This document shows, piece by piece, positions 44,533 through 52,281 of a stretch of 64,000 bases of DNA. Origin of the DNA: Fischerella sp. JS2 (GTDB lineage: Bacteria > Cyanobacteriota > Cyanobacteriia > Cyanobacteriales > Nostocaceae); contig NZ_CP135918.1 of the NCBI RefSeq assembly GCF_032393985.1, forward strand, positions 5,953,724 through 6,017,723, read 5' to 3'. Position 1 is the first letter of the stretch. Each line of letters opens with the position of its first letter. The notes under the pieces are model-generated. The model ran no database searches. It was not told the origin of the DNA and was given only the letters and a program-made list of their open reading frames with translations. A program made the translations under genes and the position numbers.

Positions 44533-45513
44533 GCTTATCCAACGATCGAAGCTATTACATTGCAGATAAGCATAGAAGTTGTGTTGGGTTTACGCGAGGG
44601 AGAGCGTTACGAACGACTCAAGCAATTACTTCCTGCCATATTTCAGCATATGCGATCGCCAATGATGCAAGTTGGCTTTGCTGTTCCGTTTGTGTTACGA
44701 GACTTAGGGCTTTGGAGTCCGTGGGGATACCTTCTACAGCTAAAACAGGAAATTTACCAACTGCTTTACGCCGAAGTTCAAGAACGCCGCGAACAAGCAG
44801 ACTCTTCTCGCACTGATATTCTATCCGAACTCATATTTGCCCGCGATGAAACAGGCGAACTCATGGCAGATGAAGAAGTGCGCGATTTGTTGCTTTCCCC
44901 ACTGTTAGCTGCTCAGGATGCTTCAGCTGTGGCGATCGCTTGGTTGTTGTACTGGACTCATAGTTTACCAGAAGTCTGCGAACAATTGCTAAGAGAACTT
45001 GACAGTCTTGGTGAGTCCCCCAATCCGACGAACGTAGTTCAACTCCCCTACCTCAATGCTGTTTGTAATGAAGCTTTGCGGATTTATCCAACTCAATTAT
45101 TCACATTTCCCCGGAGAGTAGAATCATCAACTGAGGTAATGGGCTATGAGTTGAGTCCGGGGACAATACTCATGGGCTGTATTTATCTACTCCACCAAAA
45201 CAAGGATTTATACGTACAACCACAGCAATTTAAACCAGAGCGTTTTCTGGAGCGGCAATACTCTGCCTATGAATTTATGCCCTTTGGTGGTGGCACTCGT
45301 AGCTGTATCGGAGCGGCGTTGGCTGTATTTGAAATGAAACTAGTATTGACAACTATTCTTTCACGCTATCAGTTAGCGCTAGTCAACAGACGATCAGAGC
45401 AAGCAAATTTTGACGGTCTAATGTGCTACCCAGCCAGTAGCATCAAGATGGTGATGCGTGAAATAAATCAACGCCAAAGTCAGCCGCAACATTTTGTTTC
45501 TGGCTCTGTTTAG
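44533..45513 (+). pseudogene. Cytochrome P450 (CYP110-like) no. 1, C-terminal fragment
   Basis: This continues the P450 after the IS630-type element, from AYPTIEAITLQISIEVVLGL. It has the I-helix (LLAAQDASAVAIAWLLYW), the ExxR motif (NEALRIYP), the PERF motif (FKPERFLERQY) and the heme-binding loop FMPFGGGTRSCIGAALA. The I-helix reads AAQDAS where CYP110-type P450s usually have AGHETT; the oxygen-activating Thr is missing, as in the neighbour. It could not fold into an active P450 by itself. About 70-80% similar by eye to the intact P450 that follows 62 bp later, so one gene probably arose by duplication of the other. Confidence 0.87.
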
Positions 45514-45575
45514 GAAAATCATACAACGGCTCTCAAATCAAAAATTAGTATAAAGAACTACTCAATATAAATACG

Positions 45576-46949
45576 ATGAAACTACCCCAAAGCCCAAAGA
45601 TTCCTAGCTGGTTGCTGAGAATGCAATTTGCAGCCGATCCCCTTGGTTGTATGGATAATTTTCACAAGCGCTATGGTGACATTTTCACGATTATGGCGGA
45701 TTCTACACTGATAGTATATGTTAGCAGTCCGCAGGGAATGAAGCAGATTTTTACCAGTACAACGGAGATTATAGCCTCTGGAGAATTGAACCAAGATGCG
45801 GCTCCATTGGTGGGAAACAACGGATTACTTCTGTTGGATGGTTTACGCCACAGACATCGGCGCAAACTACTGATGCCTGCTTTTCACGGTACTCAGATAC
45901 GAACCTACGGAGAGCGAATTTGTGAGCTAACAGAAAAAGTCATGGGGCAGTTGCCAGTTGGCAAACCTTTCTTGGCTTACCCAACTATGCAAAAGATTAC
46001 TCTAGAGGTAATCTTAGACACTTTATTTGGCTTACGTGAGGGAGAGCGTTACGAAAAACTCAGACAAGTACTTTCTACTTTAATGAATTATGCCAGGTCT
46101 GCTTTTGTTGGCATATCCTTATCTTTTCCATTTTTGCAAAAAGATTTAGGTAGATGGAGTCCGTGGGGTTACTTTCTTTACCTCTGGCAACAATTTGACG
46201 AGCTGCTTTACGCCGAAATTAGCGATCGCCGCCAACAACCAAATTCGTCTGGTATCGATGTTCTCTCCGAGTTAATATTTGCCCGTAATGAAACAGGCGA
46301 GTTGATGACAAATGAAGAAATACGAGATTTGTTTCCTTCATTATTATTTGGTGGTAGAGATGCTTCAGCTACTGCAATTACTTGGTCATTGTATTGGATT
46401 CATCGTCTTCCAGCAGTTCGCGATCACTTGCTAGAAGAAATCGCCAGCCTTGGTGGCTCAACAAATCCAATGAGGATTGTCGAACTCCCTTACCTCAATG
46501 CTCTTTGTAATGAAGTTTTACGGATTTATCCAACTCAAGTGGTAACCTTTCCCAGGATGGTAGAATCACCCGTAGAGGTGATGGGCTATGAATTAAGTCC
46601 AGGAACAATCATCATTGGCTGTATTTATTTAGCGCATCAGCATAAAGATTTATATCCGCAACCACAGCAATTTTTGCCAGAGCGTTTTTTGAAACGACAA
46701 TACTCTCCCTATGAATTTCTACCCTTTGGTGGTGGTGCTCGTCGTTGCCCTGGCGAAGCTTTAGCTCTATTTGAAATGAAACTAGTATTGACAACTATCC
46801 TTTCACGATATCAGTTAGCACTTAGCAAGAAACAACCAGAGCGGCCTCAGGCGCGAGGTGCTAATTTTCCTCCCGCTAGTGGTTTGAAGATGATGATGAT
46901 GGGGACTATTCAACATCAGGGACAGCAACAACAAACAGTTAATTGCTAA
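45576..46949 (+). CDS. Cytochrome P450 (CYP110-like) no. 2, intact
   Basis: 457 residues. Visible motifs: C-helix HRHRRKLLMPAFHG, I-helix LLFGGRDASATAITWSLYW, ExxR in NEVLRIYP, FLPERFLKRQYSPYEFLPFGGGARRCPGEALALFEMK with the heme-ligand Cys near residue 392. It is soluble or only weakly membrane-bound by appearance and needs an external ferredoxin-type electron donor. Position at the end of the PKS-NRPS operon suggests hydroxylation or epoxidation of the product. The I-helix acid/alcohol pair is changed (RDAS instead of HETT), so oxygen activation may rely on the following Ser or on substrate. CYP110 is the common cyanobacterial family; exact family assignment needs alignment. It is the last gene of the cluster before the integrase. 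Confidence 0.9.
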   Translation: MKLPQSPKIPSWLLRMQFAADPLGCMDNFHKRYGDIFTIMADSTLIVYVSSPQGMKQIFTSTTEIIASGELNQDAAPLVGNNGLLLLDGLRHRHRRKLLMPAFHGTQIRTYGERICELTEKVMGQLPVGKPFLAYPTMQKITLEVILDTLFGLREGERYEKLRQVLSTLMNYARSAFVGISLSFPFLQKDLGRWSPWGYFLYLWQQFDELLYAEISDRRQQPNSSGIDVLSELIFARNETGELMTNEEIRDLFPSLLFGGRDASATAITWSLYWIHRLPAVRDHLLEEIASLGGSTNPMRIVELPYLNALCNEVLRIYPTQVVTFPRMVESPVEVMGYELSPGTIIIGCIYLAHQHKDLYPQPQQFLPERFLKRQYSPYEFLPFGGGARRCPGEALALFEMKLVLTTILSRYQLALSKKQPERPQARGANFPPASGLKMMMMGTIQHQGQQQQTVNC

Positions 46950-47121
46950 CTCAATTGAACGTGGTTTCGACGTTTTTGTGCTTTGATTTCAAAATTTTCT
47001 TATTTTAAAGATGTAAGCCGATAGGGAATGTGAAGAATAAAGGCGATCGCTCATCTATTGGCAATTCATGTATTTATACCAGCTTAATGAGCAATCAGAA
47101 ACTTCTAATCAAACAGCTTTC

Positions 47122-48302
47122 TCAAAAATCTGGCACAACAATCTCTCTACTTTGTCCTGCATAGTGTCGATAAATAACTTCCGACGAATTACCCACTAAC
47201 TTAGCTACGTCTTTCACATCCATCTTATTGTCCAACGCCAGCGTAATAAAGGTATGTCGCGTTTGATAAAGCTTGCAATATTCAATCCCATTAAGCTTTG
47301 CTAGAATCGATTTCCAACCTCGGTTAGTCAAATTGTGAATATCAATCCATCCTCCTTCGGGTGAAGGAAATATCTTTGCATCAACACAGACAGTATTGGC
47401 TTTGATCGATTTTAGTAGTGTAGCCAGACGAATATTGATGGGAAAGGTTCGTTTCTTCTGAGTTTTCAAGCCTTTCTTGCAGGTTAGTCCAGATTCAGAA
47501 ATCACTACAGCTTGTTCAAACCGGATAGAACTGAAGTCTTTAGAAATGTGTTTCCATTGCAAACCAACAGCTTCAGATGGTCTACAGCCTGTCATGAAAA
47601 GAAATTCAATGAATGGGGCATAGTGTCTGTAGTAGCGGTTATTTTTGAATGCTTCAATTATTCTGTCACGTTCATCCTGGCTGAAGGGATTTATATCACT
47701 GTCTTCCTTATCTCCCTTGGGAATTTTTATGTCAGTTGCCATATTCTCATATGGATTTTCTTTAATTAACTGAGATTTACCGCCCAATCACAACAAGCTG
47801 AAAGTTGTGTCAGAATTCGTTTGGCTGTATTCGGGGTTTTATTTGCAATTAACCAGTCTCGAATTGCTACTGCACTATCCAAGGTTTTGATTGGCAGATG
47901 AAAATTGATGCAGCGAAAGACTTTTGTAAAATCTTTCGCTAGAGTACTGGGCGATAAACCAGGGCGCTTAAAGTCGGTGTACTTCTCCCACAACTCCACC
48001 AGAGATGGTTCGGCTTCAACAACTGGTGTAATTTTTGGGGTAAAAGTTGGGGTAACGGTACTCAGCAACAACTCTGGTTTATACTTGGCTAGAGTTGTGT
48101 CAAAATTACCAGAGAGAATATCCAACTCAATTTGCCTAGCCTTCATTTCCGCCAACTTGCGATTAGCTGGCGTATCTGTAAAACCTGTCGAAAGATAATG
48201 ACGTTTTCCGGTATAGCTAAAAACGAGTTGCAGGCGTTCGTTCGAGTTTTTAATCTGAACAGTACCTTTAGAAGATTTACCTCCAGAGGGTTGAGAGTTC
48301 AT
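47122..48302 (-). pseudogene. Tyrosine-type site-specific integrase, frameshifted
   Basis: Start ATG at 48302, preceded by a good ribosome site (AGGAG). The first frame (to 47766) holds the N-terminal arm-binding part and the SAM-like core-binding domain (SLVELWEKYTDFKRPGLSPSTLAKDF). The second (47122-47787) holds the catalytic domain: Arg in TGCRPSEAVGLQW, LYQTRHTFITLALD, and the Tyr nucleophile in SEVIYRHYAG. The junction reads CDWAV then KSQLIKENPYENM; one missing A in a run of A at about 47781 explains it. The total length is one base short of a multiple of three. The gene reads away from the 3' end of tRNA-Phe, the usual place for an island integrase. A single base error in the assembly is the alternative. 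Confidence 0.85.
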
Positions 48303-48460
48303 AGGCAACTCCTGAAATTAGGTCAATCAGCGCGCCTTGATTTACCCCCAATTTACCCCCAAAATTTAACTAACCCCGTCCAAAAATGTCCAGCGTGGCA
48401 TAAAATTAGACCAGATTTATACCACCAAAAACGGCTGAAATGGGGTTTCTTATAAACTTT

Positions 48461-48493
48461 AAACCCCCGTAAACGCTTGGTTTACAGGGGTTT
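48461..48493. terminator. Strong hairpin between integrase and tRNA-Phe
   Basis: 14-bp stem with one mismatch: AAACCCCCGTAAAC at 48461-48474 pairs with GTTTACAGGGGTTT at 48480-48493; loop GCTTG. It lies just past the 3' end of tRNA-Phe (leftward) and is followed by a T-rich run on the plus strand (TTTATTTTA), so it may end transcripts from either side. Confidence 0.6.
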
Positions 48494-48502
48494 TATTTTA
48501 AA

Positions 48503-48575
<73 letters not shown>

Positions 48576-48647
48576 GAAACCTTTGTTTTCAACGATTAAC
48601 CAATGTAGCAAACTTTTTATGAAATTGCAATAGGTCAATCAAAAAAA

Positions 48648-49517
48648 CTATGCGCCTTTGCTCATAAACTTGACCCAGCCGAAAACAGCCACAAACACCA
48701 AGAATTGTACAAGTACAATACTTGGGCCAGAAGCAAGATTAAAAAGACCTGATACGATGATGCCAGCTATGCTGGTGGTAGAACCAACTATCACTGACAG
48801 CAGCAAAAAACGGCTAAAGTGATGGCTGATCAATTTAGCTGTGGAGGCGGGAATAACAAGAAAAGCATTCACCAGTAAAACGCCGACAGCCTTAATTGCG
48901 ACAGCAACAGCTAATGACAGCAAAACTACAAATCCATATCGATAAATTTGTACCGGAATCCCTTGGACTTTTGCCACACTAAGATTAAGGGTTAACAAAA
49001 TTTGCTGGCGCAGGGTTGATAATAGAAATATGCTCCCACCCACAAGCACCAGCATGGTTAAAATCAGGTCTGTAAGATTGATCGCCAGAATATCGCCAAA
49101 CAGGACTCCCATCAAGTTGCCGCGATATCCTTGGATGAGGCTACTTAAAATTATGCCAATCGCTAATGCTCCTGATAAGACTATACTAAGTACGCTATCG
49201 CTAGCTAAATCGGTTTTGTCGATAAAGTAAATTACCACTACTCCAAATACTAATGTGAAAGGTAGCAACATCCAAGTAGGATTTAACTGTAGCAATACGC
49301 CCAATGCTACGCCTACTAATGCCGCATGACCGACAGCATGGCTGAAAAAAGATAACTGGCGCAGGGTGACAAAACAGCCAAGTAAACCACCAAGTATTCC
49401 CATTAAGACAGCACCAACCATAGCTCGCTGCATAAAGGGAAACTGTAACAAAGTTAATAGATCACTAACTGTGATGATCGCTAACAAATTGAAATGATTA
49501 TCATTTAAAAAATTCAT
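48648..49517 (-). CDS. znuB: Zinc/manganese ABC transporter permease, ZnuB-like
   Basis: 289 residues, about eight to nine hydrophobic helices, with the ABC-3 family signatures GGLLGCFVTLRQLSFFSHAVGHAALVGVALG and AVGVLLVNAFLVIPASTAKLISHHF. It is the inner-membrane channel partner of the ZnuC and ZnuA proteins encoded nearby. The ATG at 49517 is the first start, but codons 4-9 overlap a perfect palindrome that looks like a metal operator, and typical family members begin close to LLQFPFMQRA. The true start may therefore be further in (TTG codons at residues 11 and 23, or the ATG at 29). It is separated from znuC by the oppositely oriented ArsR-type regulator, which begins 86 bp upstream and is divergently transcribed. 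Manganese cannot be excluded as substrate. Confidence 0.88.
   Translation of the reverse strand: MNFLNDNHFNLLAIITVSDLLTLLQFPFMQRAMVGAVLMGILGGLLGCFVTLRQLSFFSHAVGHAALVGVALGVLLQLNPTWMLLPFTLVFGVVVIYFIDKTDLASDSVLSIVLSGALAIGIILSSLIQGYRGNLMGVLFGDILAINLTDLILTMLVLVGGSIFLLSTLRQQILLTLNLSVAKVQGIPVQIYRYGFVVLLSLAVAVAIKAVGVLLVNAFLVIPASTAKLISHHFSRFLLLSVIVGSTTSIAGIIVSGLFNLASGPSIVLVQFLVFVAVFGWVKFMSKGA
49492..49506. promoter_or_regulatory. Palindromic Zur/Fur-type operator at the znuB start
   Basis: AAATGATTATCATTT is a perfect 7-1-7 palindrome. It resembles the TGATAATNATTATCA Zur box described for Anabaena, and Fur boxes. It overlaps the first codons of the longest znuB frame and lies about 100 bp upstream of the divergent regulator. 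Inferred from sequence only. Confidence 0.55.
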
Positions 49518-49603
49518 GCAACATTAATTTACACAAAATCCATTGAATGTCTTAAGTATATAAGTTCAGTTTTCATTCACTAATTAAATACCAGAAAAGC
49601 GAG

Positions 49604-49936
49604 ATGTTTACAAAAGAGTTGCAACCCCTATCAATTCAAGTTCTTAGCAGTGAAAAAGCCCAAAGAATGGCAGAATTTTTTAGTTTCTTAGGGGATGCTA
49701 ATCGTCTGCGAATTCTATCTCTTTTAGCTGAAAAAGAATTTTGTGTAAGTGATTTAGCAGCGACATTAGACATGAGTGAATCTGCTGTATCTCATCAGTT
49801 ACGAAATTTACGAGTCGTGCGCTTAGTTAATTATCGTAAGCAAGGTCGTCGCGTATTTTATCGCCTCCACGATAACCATGTTTTGCATCTTTATCAGGCT
49901 GTTGCCGAACACCTAGATGAAAAAGATGAAGGATGA
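49604..49936 (+). CDS. ArsR/SmtB-family zinc-responsive repressor
   Basis: 110 residues. Winged helix-turn-helix: FFSFLGDANRLRILSLLAEKEFCVSDLAATLDMSESAVSHQLRNLRVVRLVNYRKQGRRVFYRL. The C-terminal helix reads DNHVLHLYQAVAEHLDE, with Asp, His at +2, His at +13 and Glu at +16. That is exactly the spacing of the alpha-5 zinc site of SmtB (D-x-H...H-x-x-E), so it probably senses zinc. One Cys (EFCVSDL) is in the alpha-3 position where relatives have CVC. The gene lies between znuC and znuB on the opposite strand. SmtB-type repressors normally control efflux or metallothionein genes, so its place inside an uptake locus is notable. A possible role is self-regulation or control of znuB through the shared intergenic region. 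Confidence 0.88.
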   Translation: MFTKELQPLSIQVLSSEKAQRMAEFFSFLGDANRLRILSLLAEKEFCVSDLAATLDMSESAVSHQLRNLRVVRLVNYRKQGRRVFYRLHDNHVLHLYQAVAEHLDEKDEG

Positions 49937-50014
49937 AGGCAGAAGGCAGAAGGCAGAAGGCAGAAGGAGTAATAGTAAAATTTATACTTCACCCTTAACA
50001 CTTCATCCTTCATC
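49925..50014. repeat. Inverted repeat with AGAAGGC tandem repeats between convergent genes
   Basis: GATGAAGGATGAAG at 49925-49938 is the exact inverse of CTTCATCCTTCATC at 50001-50014, so the region can fold. About five tandem GAAGGCA heptamers fill 49936-49969. The element covers the 3' end of the ArsR-type gene and the space before znuC, which converge here; it may act as a two-way terminator. Confidence 0.7.
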
Positions 50015-50025
50015 CTTTACCCTTT

Positions 50026-50802
50026 TTAATGTTGGTGTTGGTAGTGGCTGAATCCTGGACCGTAGGTTGCTAACAGATTTTGTGGTGAAAGTGCAATTTC
50101 TGGTACTCCGGTGCAAACGATGGTTTGATTGAGACAAATCACGCGATCGCAATAACGACTAACCATATCAATATCGTGGGAAACTTGTAAAACTGTCCAA
50201 CCTTCTTCTCGTTTCAGTTCATTTAGCAAGATATAAAAATCTGCCGCACCTTGCATATCCACCCCCGCAAAAGCTTCATCTAGTACTAATAATCTTCTAG
50301 GCATTACCAAGCAATAAGCAAGTAATACTCGCTTTAGTTGACCACCACTGAGAGTACCAATTGCTTGGTTTCGCAGATGATAAGCATCTGTTCGCCGTAA
50401 AGCCGAAGTTACAGCTGCTGCTTTTTCCTGGTTTCCTTGCCATAGGGTTTGAAAAAGCGAATTTTCCCTTTTCCCTTCCTTAACCCATCCCAAGCTTACC
50501 AACTCACTTACAGAAATTGGAAAACTGCGGTCAAAAATAAAATGCTGTGGCACATACCCCAACTGATGACACAAATATCCTAATCTTGTTACTGGATGAC
50601 CAAATATTTCTATCTTGCCAGCAGTGCGAGGAATTAAATCTAAAACTGCTTGTACTAAAGTACTTTTACCTGCACCATTAGGGCCAAATATAGCAGTATT
50701 TGTCCCGGGTAACAAATCAAAAGAAACGTCCCGAATAGCTAAATAATTACCCTTATTTACACTTAATCTTTCTACTTTCAGGATAGGAATTTCAATCGTC
50801 AT
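50026..50802 (-). CDS. znuC: Zinc/manganese ABC transporter ATPase, ZnuC-like
   Basis: 258 residues. All ABC ATPase motifs are visible: Walker A GPNGAGKST, Q-loop GYVPQHFIF, signature LSGGQLKRVLLAYCL, Walker B LLVLDEAFAGVD and the switch His in VSHDID. It energises uptake through the ZnuB-like permease. The C-terminal His-rich end (FSHYQHQH) is common in zinc importer ATPases. The ATG at 50802 is preceded by a run of TCATTGGTCATGGGT-type tandem repeats (50803-50850), so its promoter or link to znuA, 92 bp upstream, is through repeat DNA. Same strand as znuA. Gene intact. Confidence 0.9.
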   Translation of the reverse strand: MTIEIPILKVERLSVNKGNYLAIRDVSFDLLPGTNTAIFGPNGAGKSTLVQAVLDLIPRTAGKIEIFGHPVTRLGYLCHQLGYVPQHFIFDRSFPISVSELVSLGWVKEGKRENSLFQTLWQGNQEKAAAVTSALRRTDAYHLRNQAIGTLSGGQLKRVLLAYCLVMPRRLLVLDEAFAGVDMQGAADFYILLNELKREEGWTVLQVSHDIDMVSRYCDRVICLNQTIVCTGVPEIALSPQNLLATYGPGFSHYQHQH

Positions 50803-50893
50803 TGGTCATTGGTCATGGGTTATTAGTCATTAGTCATGGGTCATCTGTTATTGGCACTTATACAAATGACAAGAAACAAATGACAAATGATAT

Positions 50894-51934
50894 TTATTTA
50901 CAAGCTGTTTCTAAAGTTTTTAAATTATTTTTCATTGCTTGAAAATAATGTTGTGAGTCTGTTGGGCCTGTTTCCAAAGAATCGAGTTCATATAAAGTTA
51001 AATTCAAGTCTTTAGAAAGACTTGTCAATAATTTGTTATCTATTCCTGGTTCACCAAATAAAGCCTTGACTTTGTACTGTTTCACTGCATTGACTGCTTT
51101 TTGTACATCAGTTGGTGTTAATTGATCTTCAGGAATTTCTACTACTGCTACTTGCTTGAGGTTGTAACGTTTTGCTAGGTATGGATAGGCATCATGGAAT
51201 GTGATAAATGTGCAGTTAGGATTCTTTTGTAGAGTCTGCTGATATTGATTATTTAAATCTTCTAATTGTTTTATATAAGCTGTTGCATTTGCTTCGTATG
51301 TGGCTTTATTTGTAGGATCAGCCGCAATTAATCCATTCCGGATATTGATAACTTGTTGTTTTGCCAAAACAGGATCTAACCATACATGCGGATTTCCTCC
51401 AGCATGTTCATGATCGTGTTCTTCTTTATTTCCTGCTTCTACAACGGGTGATATTTTTTCTATGGGTTGAATGTCTTTACTGGCATCTATTTGTGTTAAC
51501 TTCGGATTTTGAGCATTTTTGACTGTTGCTTCTAAAAATTCTTCTAAACCCAAGCCATTTTTTACTAATAGATTTGCTGTAGCGATCGCTTTCACATTTT
51601 CTGGTGTAGCTTGATACTCATGTACTTCTGTTCCTGGAGGTACTAAAATTGCTACGTCTGCTGCATCTCCTGTTACTGCTTGAGTAAACCAATACATTGG
51701 TAAAAAGGTCGCCACTACTTTAATTTTTTTGGATTCTGCTGTTGGTGTGGATGCTGCTTCCTGTGCTTGGGGAGATTTTTCTGCATTGATTGATCGTTTT
51801 GTATCTGCTTGATTACAAGCAGTTGTCAGTAGAAACAAGGTTATAAAAAATACGATATTATTTAGAAATTTCTTTGTTTTACTTACTCTGTCAGTCACTT
51901 TCTTGTCACTTCCCCAAAGATTAAGTCTTGACAA
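50894..51934 (-). CDS. znuA: Zinc ABC transporter substrate-binding lipoprotein, ZnuA-like
   Basis: Up to 346 residues. It starts with a lipoprotein signal (FFITLFLLTTAC, Cys as lipid anchor), then a cluster A-I solute-binding fold: VATFLPMYWFTQAVTGD, LVPPGTEVHEYQATPENVKAI (first His ligand), a His/Asp/Glu-rich loop (EEHDHEHAGGNPHVWLDP) typical of zinc-binding members, FITFHDAYPYLAKRY and LFGEPGIDNKLL. Acts in the periplasm and hands metal to ZnuB/ZnuC. The longest frame begins with TTG at 51934; a GTG at 51898, after GGGGAAGTGACAAGAAA, is as likely a start and gives a better-sized signal peptide. A 14-bp palindrome lies about 42 bp upstream and probably controls it. Confidence 0.88.
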   Translation of the reverse strand: MSRLNLWGSDKKVTDRVSKTKKFLNNIVFFITLFLLTTACNQADTKRSINAEKSPQAQEAASTPTAESKKIKVVATFLPMYWFTQAVTGDAADVAILVPPGTEVHEYQATPENVKAIATANLLVKNGLGLEEFLEATVKNAQNPKLTQIDASKDIQPIEKISPVVEAGNKEEHDHEHAGGNPHVWLDPVLAKQQVINIRNGLIAADPTNKATYEANATAYIKQLEDLNNQYQQTLQKNPNCTFITFHDAYPYLAKRYNLKQVAVVEIPEDQLTPTDVQKAVNAVKQYKVKALFGEPGIDNKLLTSLSKDLNLTLYELDSLETGPTDSQHYFQAMKNNLKTLETACK

Positions 51935-52281
51935 TGAGTCTTATTCTACCTCTAATCTCAAGAAAAATAATTTTCATTCTCATGAGAATTTGTTTAAAAA
52001 TGTAAACTTAACGATAGGTTTTGCCAACAATCTCTATCGTTAATCTGTTGCCAAAATAGCCATATAGTTATGATTCCTAAACTTTTTGTGAAAAAATTTG
52101 CTAACAACTGATAAATTATTTGAGAATACTTTTTAATAAATCTGCTGTCAGCAAGCGGATATGTAACCTGTCAAAAAAATACCAATGGTTTGTAATTAGC
52201 GCTTTAGCGCTGATGAGTATTCTGGCTAGGGTGCTAGTAGTTTCTTTTCTGCATGGCTTTTTAAGTTTAGTGTGAGGAAAA
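51935..52281. promoter_or_regulatory. Divergent promoter region of znuA and the porin, with a 14-bp palindrome
   Basis: About 350 bp without a gene. ATTCTCATGAGAAT at 51976-51989 is a perfect palindrome just upstream of znuA and is a likely metal-regulator site (Zur or SmtB type); it differs from the AAATGATTATCATTT palindrome at znuB. The porin side has a good ribosome site (GAGGAA before 52282). A short partial palindrome, TTAGCGCTTTAGCGCTGA, is at about 52197-52214. Confidence 0.5.
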
